From: Candidatus Nitrosopumilus sp.
GTDB lineage: Archaea; Thermoproteota; Nitrososphaeria; Nitrososphaerales; Nitrosopumilaceae
Assembly (NCBI GenBank): GCA_029250275.1
Contig: JAPFBP010000012.1
Location: forward strand, 1 to 34,545
DNA length: 34,545 nucleotides
Reading direction: 5' to 3'
This document shows, one piece after another, positions 1 through 7,160 of the stretch. A model generated the notes under the pieces. The model saw only the letters and a program-made list of their open reading frames with translations. It did not search any database and was not told the DNA's origin. A program made the position numbers and the translations under genes. Each line of letters begins with the position of its first letter. Position 1 is the stretch's first letter.

Positions 1-12
1 GTTTTTAAATTT

Positions 13-40
13 AATAGATTATAATTTAGTCTATTTTTTT
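13..40 (+). terminator. Possible hairpin plus T-tract terminator upstream of amoB
   Basis: Bases 13-20 can pair with 28-35 (eight pairs including one G-T, seven-base loop), and a run of T follows to base 40. This resembles a terminator for the gene left of the window, probably amoC if the usual archaeal amoA-amoX-amoC-amoB order holds (inference). Archaeal termination depends mainly on T-rich tracts, so the stem may be incidental. Confidence 0.3.
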
Positions 41-150
41 ATCAATTTTAATGTTATACATCAATGATTTACAATGAAAAGGATATAGATCCTCATCATG
101 AAGGTAAAACATATAACGACGTGTTTTATTTCTTGACTTTAGGGATAACT

Positions 151-720
151 ATGGTCGAAAAAAGAATTTTCGTATTTGGACTAGCTGTAGTACTTGCACT
201 AGGAACTTTAGGTTTCAACTGGGTTGAATCCATACTTCCAACTGCAGATGCACACGGTGTCCAAGCACAACTCCAGAGTCGTTTCATCAGAATTGAGGAT
301 GAAACCTTCAACAGACAGTCCCTACGAACTGGCGAAACCTTGACACTTCAAGGAACTTTAGTTAGTTTAGTAGAAAGAGACCTAAGAGGATGGCTATCAA
401 TTTTCACAGAGTCAACCAACGCAGGTAATAGATGGGAGATGTTGGCAAGAGATCCACCAGGAAACGTCTTTGACATTTCAGGTAACTCAGTAGTCGATTA
501 CTCACTATCTGCCAAAGCACTTGAAGCAGGTGTATACCACGTACACACCCAACTCAACGTAGCAAATGTTGGTCCAGGACTCGGTCCAGGTCAAACAGTA
601 GTAGTTGAAGGAGATCCAATTATCAAACCAATCCCATACACTAACATCGCATATCAATCAATCATTATCGGTGTTGGTTATGTCATTACGTTTGCAACAC
701 GACCCTGGCAAGTAATCTAA
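151..720 (+). CDS. amoB: Ammonia monooxygenase subunit B (archaeal AmoB)
   Basis: This is the soluble-domain subunit of ammonia monooxygenase, which oxidises ammonia to hydroxylamine on the outer face of the membrane. The 189-aa product has an N-terminal hydrophobic segment (about residues 6-25) ending in PTADA. Cleavage there would leave His35 as the mature N-terminus. His35 with His130 and His132 (the HVH motif) match the three CuB-site histidines of particulate methane monooxygenase subunit B. A hydrophobic C-terminal segment follows (about 168-184). The C-terminal cupredoxin domain of bacterial AmoB is absent, as is normal for archaea. The reading frame stays open back to an ATG at 64, but I chose the ATG at 151 because family members begin MVEKRIF and the preceding 29 residues look like translated leader. 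A weak TATA-like stretch lies at 111-118. Confidence 0.97.
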   Translation: MVEKRIFVFGLAVVLALGTLGFNWVESILPTADAHGVQAQLQSRFIRIEDETFNRQSLRTGETLTLQGTLVSLVERDLRGWLSIFTESTNAGNRWEMLARDPPGNVFDISGNSVVDYSLSAKALEAGVYHVHTQLNVANVGPGLGPGQTVVVEGDPIIKPIPYTNIAYQSIIIGVGYVITFATRPWQVI

Positions 721-724
721 ACAA

Positions 725-777
725 CCCACTTTTCCTTTTCATTTATTAAATTCTTTTTTACGGTTTCCGTAAGAAAG
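725..777 (+). terminator. amoB 3' region: pyrimidine-rich tract and perfect hairpin
   Basis: Directly after amoB is a pyrimidine-rich stretch (728-760), the usual form of an archaeal terminator. Its end overlaps an inverted repeat. Bases 753-763 pair with 767-777 (11 pairs, one of them G-T) around a TTT loop, with TTACGG and CCGTAA as the core. It could be a 3'-end stabilising stem for the abundant amoB message, or an operator for the gene starting at 817. Confidence 0.45.
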
Positions 778-816
778 CAAACTAAGTTTTATCTTCTAGA
801 AAATACTAATAAAAAC

Positions 817-1131
817 ATGCTAAGTTTCAAGATTATAAAATTAGATATTTTTCAAAGTTATTTTTTTGGAGAAACAGAATTTCGTTCAGACAAATACAAA
901 GTAAACATACAAAATCAAAGAAGGGGAAAAGTTCTAAAATTACCTTTTGAGATAAAACCAAAAAATAAAAAAATCAGTGTTAGAATATTAGGAGAAGAAA
1001 ATTTGTTCATCGAAGATTACTTACCATACAAAGGAGAATCAGAATGGCTTGAAATTGACTCTGATGAAATAACCTATTTTCTTGCAGACCATCAGGATCA
1101 ATGCAATACTATTGAAATCATATATGAATAA
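817..1131 (+). CDS. Hypothetical protein next to amoB
   Basis: This is a 104-aa acidic protein that I do not recognise. It has no signal peptide and no membrane segment. The composition, with alternating hydrophobic and charged residues, suggests a small beta-rich soluble domain. The ATG at 817 is the only reasonable start. The gene lies 96 bases after amoB on the same strand, beyond the hairpin and T-rich tract, and 38 bases before the next gene, so it may be co-transcribed with that gene rather than with amoB. Codon use and base composition match the neighbours. No function is assigned. Confidence 0.7.
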   Translation: MLSFKIIKLDIFQSYFFGETEFRSDKYKVNIQNQRRGKVLKLPFEIKPKNKKISVRILGEENLFIEDYLPYKGESEWLEIDSDEITYFLADHQDQCNTIEIIYE

Positions 1132-1169
1132 GAGAAAGGACTTTAAGGAATCCGTCTAAAGTCATCACT

Positions 1170-1703
1170 ATGATTTGGCCTGGTACTGGGGATCCATACA
1201 AGAGAAGAAAAACTTTCAAATTCCTAGCAATTACTGCAGTAATAGCAATATCGATTGGTGCTGCCAATAGCATCATTCAAGGTCAATTTAGTCAAAATGA
1301 TCCTCTCAAAGTTTGCATCGATAACAGAGAAACACCATACAAAATGAAGATTACTTTAGAGTTAATTATTGATGGTCTCCAGACACCAATTCCTGCCAAT
1401 GTCAATGCTGGATTAAATGATGGAGAATGTAAAAGAACCATGTATACTTTAACAGACAATGGTACAATCTATGTAGAATGGGAAGAAGAATATCCATTCC
1501 AGATAGGTCACTTTTTGTGGATGTGGGATTTTCCTCTAAGAGATATGGATCAAAGTAAATCAACTTTTTATGTTAACGGTAAAGAGTCACCTCATTTCAT
1601 CAATCATCCATTACAAGATGGATATCACTACAAAGGAGTATTTACTACAAAGGATTATGATTCCTCCAAGGATAAAGACTTCTTACCAAAACTAGAAAAC
1701 TAG
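1170..1703 (+). CDS. Membrane-anchored hypothetical protein with extracytoplasmic domain
   Basis: This 177-aa protein has a positively charged N-terminus (YKRRKTFK) followed by one hydrophobic segment (about residues 17-37). The rest is a polar domain predicted to face outside. Two cysteines in that domain (C49 and C87) could form a disulfide. It also contains an aromatic patch, HFLWMWDFP, near residue 114. I recognise no named domain. Proteins of this type, opening with MIWPGTGDPYKRRK, recur in ammonia-oxidising archaea (from memory). It follows the 817 gene in the same direction, and its location beside amoB suggests a possible link to the ammonia-oxidising membrane machinery, but that is inference only. 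Confidence 0.8.
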   Translation: MIWPGTGDPYKRRKTFKFLAITAVIAISIGAANSIIQGQFSQNDPLKVCIDNRETPYKMKITLELIIDGLQTPIPANVNAGLNDGECKRTMYTLTDNGTIYVEWEEEYPFQIGHFLWMWDFPLRDMDQSKSTFYVNGKESPHFINHPLQDGYHYKGVFTTKDYDSSKDKDFLPKLEN

Positions 1704-1814
1704 TGATTGTATACTTGGGAGAAAAACTTGAATTTTAAAAATTTAACAAAGTTCTAAAAAGTCATCACAATACAAACTAGGAGATTTTAAAAATAATGAA
1801 AAGAAGAAATTGAT

Positions 1815-2084
1815 TTACCAGTATTTACCATTGTCTGGAATAAGACCGATACCTTCTCTTTCAAAGTGTCTGTCTAATTCATCAACCCATCTCTCACGGT
1901 TGTCTTTGTAAGCCCAGCCGTGTACACGTAACCAGAATGAGATAACTCCAAGAAGGAATATCGTGAACATTATGGTTCCGAAGATGTAAATCATTACATC
2001 GTAGAATAATGGGTCGTAGTTTGGTCCTAGTTGTCCTGTAATTGAAGACAGAATGCTGAGGAAAGTACCTACGATAGGAATCAT
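1815..2084 (-). CDS. Small membrane protein beside amoB, candidate accessory AMO subunit
   Basis: The product is 89 aa, with a short hydrophobic N-terminus (1-17), a clear membrane helix (about 29-52) and a charged C-terminal tail rich in Arg, Asp and Glu. Extra small subunits (AmoX, AmoY, AmoZ) have been reported in the archaeal ammonia monooxygenase of Nitrososphaera viennensis. This gene and its neighbour at 2227-2559 have the right size, membrane character and location to be AmoY or AmoZ equivalents, but I cannot align them here. The start is ATG at 2084. A TATA-like box at 2107-2116 on the minus strand predicts transcription starting next to the ATG. A 15-base element shared with the next gene's promoter lies at 2136-2150. 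The plus-strand frame across this gene is a shadow. Confidence 0.88.
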   Translation of the reverse strand: MIPIVGTFLSILSSITGQLGPNYDPLFYDVMIYIFGTIMFTIFLLGVISFWLRVHGWAYKDNRERWVDELDRHFEREGIGLIPDNGKYW

Positions 2085-2106
2085 AATAATTTGGCTCTAT
2101 TTGTGC

Positions 2107-2150
2107 GATATATACATTTCTTTTATTATCAGAGAGTACGAGATCAGTAT
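2107..2150 (-). promoter_or_regulatory. Promoter with 15-base element shared with the 2559 promoter
   Basis: On the minus strand this region holds ATACTGATCTCGTAC (2136-2150), then AATAAAAG, then a TATA-like stretch GTATATATC about 25-30 bases before the ATG at 2084. The same 15-mer and the same AATAAAAG precede the neighbouring minus-strand gene. The sharing suggests a common activator or operator site. Confidence 0.55.
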
Positions 2151-2186
2151 TCAATAATTGGAAATAAATTGAATATAGTTTACACT

Positions 2187-2226
2187 AAGGAAAAAATAAT
2201 AAAATAAGAGAAAATTGAAGTTTTTT
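2187..2226 (-). terminator. T-rich terminator of the 2227-2559 gene
   Basis: Read on the minus strand, the bases following the stop codon are strongly T-rich (A-rich on the plus strand at 2189-2215, plus an eight-T run on the plus strand at 2221-2228 next to the stop). This fits T-tract termination between two minus-strand genes that have separate promoters. Confidence 0.4.
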
Positions 2227-2559
2227 TTATCCTCTACCCATTGCTGCGTATTTGCCAGATCTTCCTTTAATGAAGAAAGCTCCTGCAATACCACCGAACA
2301 CTGCTGCTGCAATTACTGATGCACCAACTACACCATTTGCATCAATATATGGAGTTCCTGATCCAGATGATGGATTAGCTTTTGCTGCTTCGACTCTTCT
2401 TGTTTGAATCTCAAGTGCTTCTTCTAATGTGTATGATCCGGTTTGACCTTCACTACCGACATTACCCATGTATTGTGCAAATGCCACTGCACTTTCTGCA
2501 TGGATTCCTATAGCGAATACAGCGATTAAGGATGCTGTTAATAGTATTTTTGTATTCAT
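2227..2559 (-). CDS. Small secreted or membrane protein beside amoB, candidate accessory AMO subunit
   Basis: This 110-aa protein has a signal-peptide-like N-terminus (residues 1-26, ending ESAVAF), a short extracytoplasmic segment with a Glu/Arg-rich helix (44-62), a Ser/Gly linker, one membrane helix (about 75-97) and a basic glycine-rich tail (KGRSGKYAAMGRG) on the inside. This is a single-pass type I topology. It sits next to the 1815-2084 gene near amoB, and both have promoters carrying the same 15-base element. That makes the pair the best candidates in the window for the extra AmoY and AmoZ subunits reported in archaea (inference, not checked by alignment). The start is ATG at 2559, with a TATA-like box at 2591-2600. 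Confidence 0.88.
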   Translation of the reverse strand: MNTKILLTASLIAVFAIGIHAESAVAFAQYMGNVGSEGQTGSYTLEEALEIQTRRVEAAKANPSSGSGTPYIDANGVVGASVIAAAVFGGIAGAFFIKGRSGKYAAMGRG

Positions 2560-2590
2560 ACCGTTTACCTGTTCGTTTTGGCTTTAGAGA

Positions 2591-2645
2591 CTTATTTAAC
2601 TTTTATTCTAAACACCAAATTTTTGATAATGTACGAGATCAGTAT
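2591..2645 (-). promoter_or_regulatory. Promoter of the 2559 gene with the shared 15-base element
   Basis: On the minus strand ATACTGATCTCGTAC lies at 2631-2645, AATAAAAG follows, and a TATA-like GTTAAATAAG is at 2591-2600, about 32-41 bases before the ATG. The 15-mer is 15 bases further from AATAAAAG than in the 2084 promoter. It also lies about 40 bases before the divergent rps15 start, so it could act in both directions. Confidence 0.55.
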
Positions 2646-2682
2646 AAGTAACGTTTAATTCTGTTCTATAATCAGGCAAATC

Positions 2683-3132
2683 ATGGGACGATTACACTCA
2701 CATAGACATGGAAAATCACATTCTATTAGACCAGTTGTACTTCGTGCACCCTCTTGGATTACACATAGTACTTCAGAAATTGAAGAATTAGTTGTAAAAT
2801 ATACCAAAGAGGGACTAACCCCTAGTCAAATAGGAATTAAACTAAGAGATCAACATGCAATTCCTTTAATCAAATCAGTCACCAATAAAAAAATGGGTCA
2901 AATTTTAGAAGAACATGATTTGAAAGCTGAAATGCCTGAAGACTTGGAAAACATTGTTAGAAAAGCAGTAAATCTCCAAAAGCACCTCAAAACAAACAAG
3001 GGAGACAATAGAAATGTTAGATCTTTGGAATTAATTGAAGCCAAAGTTCACAGACTATCAGTCTACTACAAAAGGATTGGAAGAATTGCTAAAACATGGA
3101 AGTATAAATCCGTGGTTGCTCAACTAGAGTAA
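2683..3132 (+). CDS. rps15: 30S ribosomal protein S15 (uS15)
   Basis: This is the small-subunit ribosomal protein that binds 16S rRNA early in assembly. The 149-aa length is the archaeal/eukaryotic form, with an N-terminal extension (MGRLHSHRHGKSHS, RPxxLRAPSWI) before the conserved helical core. The C-terminal part carries the typical LELIEAKVHRLSVYYKR and WKYKS stretches. The ATG at 2683 gives the canonical MGRLHS start. A TATA-like TTTAATTC about 25 bases upstream suggests a leaderless message. The stop codon overlaps the next ATG by one base (TAATG), so it is translationally linked to the RecJ-like gene, an association also seen in other archaea. Confidence 0.98.
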   Translation: MGRLHSHRHGKSHSIRPVVLRAPSWITHSTSEIEELVVKYTKEGLTPSQIGIKLRDQHAIPLIKSVTNKKMGQILEEHDLKAEMPEDLENIVRKAVNLQKHLKTNKGDNRNVRSLELIEAKVHRLSVYYKRIGRIAKTWKYKSVVAQLE

Positions 3133-4553
3133 TGACAAAATCACTTGATGAATCACTTTCATTTTTCAAAGATAATATTTTAGATTGTATAAAATCAAAA
3201 AAATCAATTTCTGTTACAACCCATATTGACTGTGATGGGTTAACATCAGGTAGTATTATCACTAAAGCCCTAATTAGAGCAGGTGCCAATTGTACAGTTA
3301 GGACATCAAAAGAATTTAGTAAAAATGTTCTAGAATCCTTCAAAACGGATTCCAGAGATTTTCATATAGTAACTGATCTAGGAGGAGGTTTTGCAAATGA
3401 ATTAGATAAAACATTGGGAGATAATTGGATTGTTTTAGACCATCATCAAATTCCTGATGAAGAGATAGATAATCAAAATGTCATAAATTCATGGAAATAT
3501 GGGATTGATGGCGGAACTGAAATTTGTGCTGGAGGAATGGCATATCTTGCATCAATGGCACTTGATGAAAGAAATTCAGATTTGTCTGCAATCGCAGTTG
3601 TTTCAGCTTTGGGCGATAGACAAGACCAGGGAGAACGAAAATCACTTACAGGTAAAAATTTTGAGATTGCCAATACTGCCAAAGAACTAGGTTTGGTCGA
3701 TATTGATTTAGATTTATTGTTAGTTGGAAGAGAAACAAGACCACTTGCAGATGCCTTGGCATTTACATCACAGCCATTTATTGAAGGATTAACCTGGAAT
3801 AAGGAAGCATGTTTTTCAGTCCTAAATTCATCTGGAGTTAATCTCAAAGAAGAAGGGAGATGGAGAGTCCCAGCTGAACTTAATGAAGATGAAAAAAGGC
3901 AAGTCATTGAATCAATTACCAAATTTGCATCTGGAAAAAATGCTACTGAAATAATGTCAGAACTAATTGGATATACCTATACATTTCCAAGAGAAGACAA
4001 TAGAAGTTTCTTGAGAGACGGAAGAGAGTTTTCAACTATGTTAAACTCATGTGGAAGAATCAATCGATCAGGAGTAGGAATGGCAGTATGTATGGGAGAT
4101 AGAAACAAGATTCTAAGAGAAGCAGAAACTATTCTAACAAATTATAGAAAGATGATTCGAGAATACATGAACATTCTATCAAATGAAAGATGGAGAATTT
4201 CTGAAAGTGAGACATGTATTATGGTAAATGGTGAAGACATAGTTCCAGAAACAATGACAGGCACCATTTCATCATTGATTGCTGGATCACCAAAAAATTC
4301 TGGAAAAATTGTAATTTTGAGAACCAAGGCTGAAGAAAATACGATCAAGTTCTCATCAAGAAAATCTTTTGGATGTACATCAGACATCAATCTTAGTGAA
4401 ATAATGAGGACAGGGGCTAAGAAATTCAATGGTATTGGAGGAGGTCATAATGCTGCTGCAGGAGCAAAAATAACTAAAGACAAATTAGATGAATTTCTTA
4501 ACTATTTAGAAGTAAATGTCATTAACGTGCCAAGTTCAAATAATTCTCAATAA
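3132..4553 (+). CDS. Archaeal RecJ-like DHH-family phosphoesterase/exonuclease
   Basis: This is a single-strand-specific nuclease of the archaeal RecJ type, the family that includes GAN, which works with GINS and the CMG helicase, and the Cdc45-related proteins. The 473-aa product shows the metal-binding DHH motifs in order: HIDCDG (31-36), DLGGG (82-86), DHH (103-105) and GDRQD (161-165). A C-terminal DHHA1 domain carries GGGHNAAAG (436-444). All catalytic motifs look intact, so this is probably an active nuclease rather than a Cdc45-like scaffold. It overlaps uS15 by one base and Pcc1 by 38 bases, so the three are probably one transcript. Whether its main role is at the replisome, in repair or in RNA decay cannot be told from sequence. 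Confidence 0.93.
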   Translation: MTKSLDESLSFFKDNILDCIKSKKSISVTTHIDCDGLTSGSIITKALIRAGANCTVRTSKEFSKNVLESFKTDSRDFHIVTDLGGGFANELDKTLGDNWIVLDHHQIPDEEIDNQNVINSWKYGIDGGTEICAGGMAYLASMALDERNSDLSAIAVVSALGDRQDQGERKSLTGKNFEIANTAKELGLVDIDLDLLLVGRETRPLADALAFTSQPFIEGLTWNKEACFSVLNSSGVNLKEEGRWRVPAELNEDEKRQVIESITKFASGKNATEIMSELIGYTYTFPREDNRSFLRDGREFSTMLNSCGRINRSGVGMAVCMGDRNKILREAETILTNYRKMIREYMNILSNERWRISESETCIMVNGEDIVPETMTGTISSLIAGSPKNSGKIVILRTKAEENTIKFSSRKSFGCTSDINLSEIMRTGAKKFNGIGGGHNAAAGAKITKDKLDEFLNYLEVNVINVPSSNNSQ

Positions 4554-4758
4554 CATATCAAAAGAAAAAGCTGAAACGGTGAAAAAAGCCCTAGAACCAG
4601 ATAATGTTGATTTTCCGGAGGGATTGAGTCTTAATGTTAAAAATATTGATAACAAATTAGTTTTTAATTTTGAAAGTAAAAAGAATATGAAACAGCTTAC
4701 TAGTACAGTTGATGAAGTAATGGAACATATCCAAGTTGTATTAAAGGTGATAGAGTAA
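4516..4758 (+). CDS. pcc1: KEOPS complex subunit Pcc1
   Basis: This is the small dimer-forming subunit of KEOPS, the complex that makes N6-threonylcarbamoyladenosine at position 37 of ANN-decoding tRNAs. Pcc1 contacts Kae1 and helps bind tRNA. The 80-aa length and beta-alpha pattern fit the family: an N-terminal strand, a helix (KEKAETVKKALEPDN), paired strands (LSLNVKNIDNKLVFNFESK), and a C-terminal helix with TSTVDEVMEHIQV. The ATG at 4516 lies inside the RecJ-like gene (38-base overlap), and its stop overlaps the serS ATG by one base. Kae1 and Bud32 are encoded elsewhere in this window at 27182-28165 and 26204-26830. Confidence 0.88.
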   Translation: MSLTCQVQIILNNISKEKAETVKKALEPDNVDFPEGLSLNVKNIDNKLVFNFESKKNMKQLTSTVDEVMEHIQVVLKVIE

Positions 4759-6023
4759 TGCTAGATCCAAAATTAATCAAAGAAAAACCACAGATTATTC
4801 GAGACATGCTCAAAGATAGAGCAGTTGATTTCGATTTAGAAACATTAATTGAATCTGATCAAAAAAGACGTGAATTAATAATTGAAACTGATGAATTACG
4901 AAAAAAGAAAAACCAAGTAGCATTAGAAATTTCTCAAAAAAAGAAGGCAGGTGAAGATACCTCAGATATTTTATCAGAAATGAAAGATGTTTCAGCACAA
5001 CTTACAAAATTAGAATTAGAACAAGAAACAGTCGAAAATACATATTCTAAATTAGCATTGACCATTCCAAACCTTGTTCATGAATCAGTTCCTATCGGAA
5101 TAGATGAAAGTGCAAATAAAGAAATCAAAAAATGGGGAGAAATTCCAAATTTTGATTTTAAAATAAATGACCACATTGATATCTCCGAGAATTTAGATTT
5201 AGTAGACCTAGAAAGAGCTGCAAAAGTAGCGGGGGCTAGATTTTATTATTTGAAAAATGATCTTGTAAGATTAAATCAATCATTAATCCACTACGGATTG
5301 GATTTTCTAGCAAAAAAAGAATATTCGCTTATTCAACCACCATATATGATTAATCGAGAATCTATGGAGGGAGCTGTAATTGCAGACGATTTTGAAGAAG
5401 TAATCTACAAAATTGAAGATGAGGATCTATACCTGATTGGAACATCAGAACACGCTATGGCAGCAATGAGGGCAAAAGAAATCCTAGAAGGAAAAGATTT
5501 ACCTCTAAGATATGCAGGTATTAGTCCATGTTTTAGAAAAGAAGCTGGGGCACATGGAAGAGATCAGAAAGGAATTTTCAGAGTTCATCAATTTGATAAA
5601 ATTGAACAATTCGTATTTTCAAGACCTGAAGATTCTTGGAAGGAGCATGAAAAAATGTTAGCAGTATCTGAAGAATTTTATCAAAACTTGGAAATTCCTT
5701 ACAAAGTGATGTTACTATCATCTGGAGATATGGGAAAGGTTTCCGCAAAGACTTACGATATTGAGGCCTGGATGGCAGGACAAAACGCATACAGAGAAAT
5801 TGTTTCATGTTCAAATTGTTTAGAGTATCAAGCAAGACGATTGAAAATTAGATTTAGAGATAAAACAAATGAAGATACACAGTACGTGCACACATTGAAC
5901 AGCACATTGATAGCCACAACTAGAGTTTTAGTATCAATTATGGAGAATTTCCAAACCAAAGATGGCCACATAAGAATTCCTAGTGTTTTACAAGGATATA
6001 TGGGAAATCAGAAAGAGATCTAG
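4758..6023 (+). CDS. serS: Seryl-tRNA synthetase
   Basis: This class II synthetase charges tRNA-Ser, and tRNA-Sec where present. The 421-aa protein has the N-terminal coiled-coil tRNA-binding arm (about residues 30-100, rich in Lys and Glu) and the catalytic core with motif 2 (PCFRKEAGAHGRDQKGIFRV, about 257-276) and motif 3 (NSTLIATTRVLVSIMEN near 380). It is the common bacterial/eukaryotic-like form rather than the rare methanogen type, which lacks this arm layout. The ATG at 4758 shares a base with the pcc1 stop codon, which indicates tight coupling within the rps15-recJ-pcc1-serS run. Confidence 0.98.
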   Translation: MLDPKLIKEKPQIIRDMLKDRAVDFDLETLIESDQKRRELIIETDELRKKKNQVALEISQKKKAGEDTSDILSEMKDVSAQLTKLELEQETVENTYSKLALTIPNLVHESVPIGIDESANKEIKKWGEIPNFDFKINDHIDISENLDLVDLERAAKVAGARFYYLKNDLVRLNQSLIHYGLDFLAKKEYSLIQPPYMINRESMEGAVIADDFEEVIYKIEDEDLYLIGTSEHAMAAMRAKEILEGKDLPLRYAGISPCFRKEAGAHGRDQKGIFRVHQFDKIEQFVFSRPEDSWKEHEKMLAVSEEFYQNLEIPYKVMLLSSGDMGKVSAKTYDIEAWMAGQNAYREIVSCSNCLEYQARRLKIRFRDKTNEDTQYVHTLNSTLIATTRVLVSIMENFQTKDGHIRIPSVLQGYMGNQKEI

Positions 6024-6063
6024 CGATATACCCTTATATTTTGGATTCAAAGGTTGTTAATAA

Positions 6064-6675
6064 TTGGCACGTAGAAAAGGTCGAGTAAAGGACAAATGGC
6101 GAGAAAAACGCTGGGTGCAAGTATATGCACCAGATTCATTCAACAACGTCCCAATTGCATACATTCCAATCACAGATGATGAAAATGCAATAGGTAGGGT
6201 TTTAGAAGTTACATTGTATGATATTCTAAAAGGAGATCCTTCACAACATCAATTTAAAATCTATTTCCAAATTAACAATATTGAAGGCGATAAGGCAACA
6301 ACAATTTTCAAGAGATATGAATATTCAAAAGAATTTTTGCGTAGTTTAGTAAGAAGAGGCTCATCAAAAGTTAATTTCAGTATAGATGTTAAAACAAAAG
6401 ATGGTTACATCTTTAGAATTAAATTACTCGCTCTAACTCACAGACAGCTAAATACATCAAGACAGCATGCTCTCAGATTAATTGCTCAAGATGTAATTAG
6501 AAAAACAATTCCAGAAATGACAATTGATCAATTTGTTCAAGCAACATGTTACAGTAAAATTAATTCAGATATTATGGCAGCATTCAAAAAAGTAATTAGG
6601 GTAAGACATGTAGGTCTAGAGAAAGTAAAACTCATTAGAACTGCAGACAAAGAAACAAAATTGCTAGTAGCATAA
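6064..6675 (+). CDS. rps3ae: 30S ribosomal protein S3Ae (eS1)
   Basis: This archaeal/eukaryotic small-subunit protein sits near the mRNA exit site. The 203-aa product is typical in length and has the basic N-terminus (ARRKGRVKDKWREKRW) and the family stretches VPIAYIPIT, RRGSSKVNFSIDVKTKDGY and LTHRQLNTSRQHALRLI. The start is TTG at 6064. A TATA-like CCTTATATTTT about 25-30 bases upstream predicts transcription starting at or next to the TTG, consistent with a leaderless message and its own promoter. It follows serS by 40 bases and precedes the RNA-binding gene by 26 bases. Confidence 0.97.
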   Translation: MARRKGRVKDKWREKRWVQVYAPDSFNNVPIAYIPITDDENAIGRVLEVTLYDILKGDPSQHQFKIYFQINNIEGDKATTIFKRYEYSKEFLRSLVRRGSSKVNFSIDVKTKDGYIFRIKLLALTHRQLNTSRQHALRLIAQDVIRKTIPEMTIDQFVQATCYSKINSDIMAAFKKVIRVRHVGLEKVKLIRTADKETKLLVA

Positions 6676-6701
6676 TCAACAAGAGTTATTCTTTTACAAT
6701 C

Positions 6702-7130
6702 ATGGCACATAAGATTGAAATTACAATTGATGTAATTGTTCATGCAACAGAAGATATTTTAAAAATCTATCAATCTTTTGACGATGTTTTAAATCTGAAA
6801 GAAAATGATTTTACACTTGAAGAGGTGGAAGGACATTATGAAAACCCCATAATTATCCTAAAGGCAAAAATAGTGAAAATGCAGGCTCAGGATTTGATGA
6901 ATAAAATACTTGAACTTTTACCAGTTGAACAAATCAAAGAATTAATCGAAGAAATTGAGGAAAGAACAGTTGATTCAAGATTCCATATGAGATTAGACAA
7001 GCAAGAATTAATCAAAGGAAATCTAGCAGTTAGAGAAAAAGACACAATAAAAATAAAAATTCACTCACCAATTTACAACAAAAAAGAGATAGTTAAAATA
7101 TTTACAGAAATTTTTCAAATTGCCAACTAG
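6702..7130 (+). CDS. Exosome-associated RNA-binding protein (COG1325 type)
   Basis: This 142-aa protein is of the archaeal RNA-binding family predicted to be linked to the exosome. It opens with a strand-rich domain (HKIEITIDVIVHATEDILKI), followed by a helical middle (KMQAQDLMNKILELLPVEQI) and a segment with SRFHMRLDKQELIKG that is well kept in the family. The LRLDKQ-like core is the feature I rely on most. It starts at ATG 6702, 26 bases after eS1, and probably shares its transcript, which fits the translation and RNA theme. The exact biochemical role of the family is not settled. Confidence 0.82.
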   Translation: MAHKIEITIDVIVHATEDILKIYQSFDDVLNLKENDFTLEEVEGHYENPIIILKAKIVKMQAQDLMNKILELLPVEQIKELIEEIEERTVDSRFHMRLDKQELIKGNLAVREKDTIKIKIHSPIYNKKEIVKIFTEIFQIAN

Positions 7131-7160
7131 ATTAAATAGGAATAAAAGAATTATACAATT

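Noticed and set aside
64-150. In-frame extension of amoB back to ATG at 64
   Set aside because: The extra 29 residues precede the conserved MVEKRIF start and look like leader sequence. The signal peptide would no longer be N-terminal.
817-1703. Copper-handling (CopC/CopD-like) genes downstream of amoB, as in bacteria
   Set aside because: Neither protein has the His/Met-rich copper motifs or the multi-pass membrane pattern of those families.
1894-2154. 86-codon minus-strand frame overlapping the 1815-2084 gene
   Set aside because: It is a shadow frame crossing the promoter of the real gene, has no membrane or domain pattern, and lacks its own promoter.
3473-3922. 149-codon minus-strand frame within the RecJ-like gene
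   Set aside because: It lies wholly inside a gene with all DHH motifs. The Ser/Leu-rich translation is typical of an antisense shadow.
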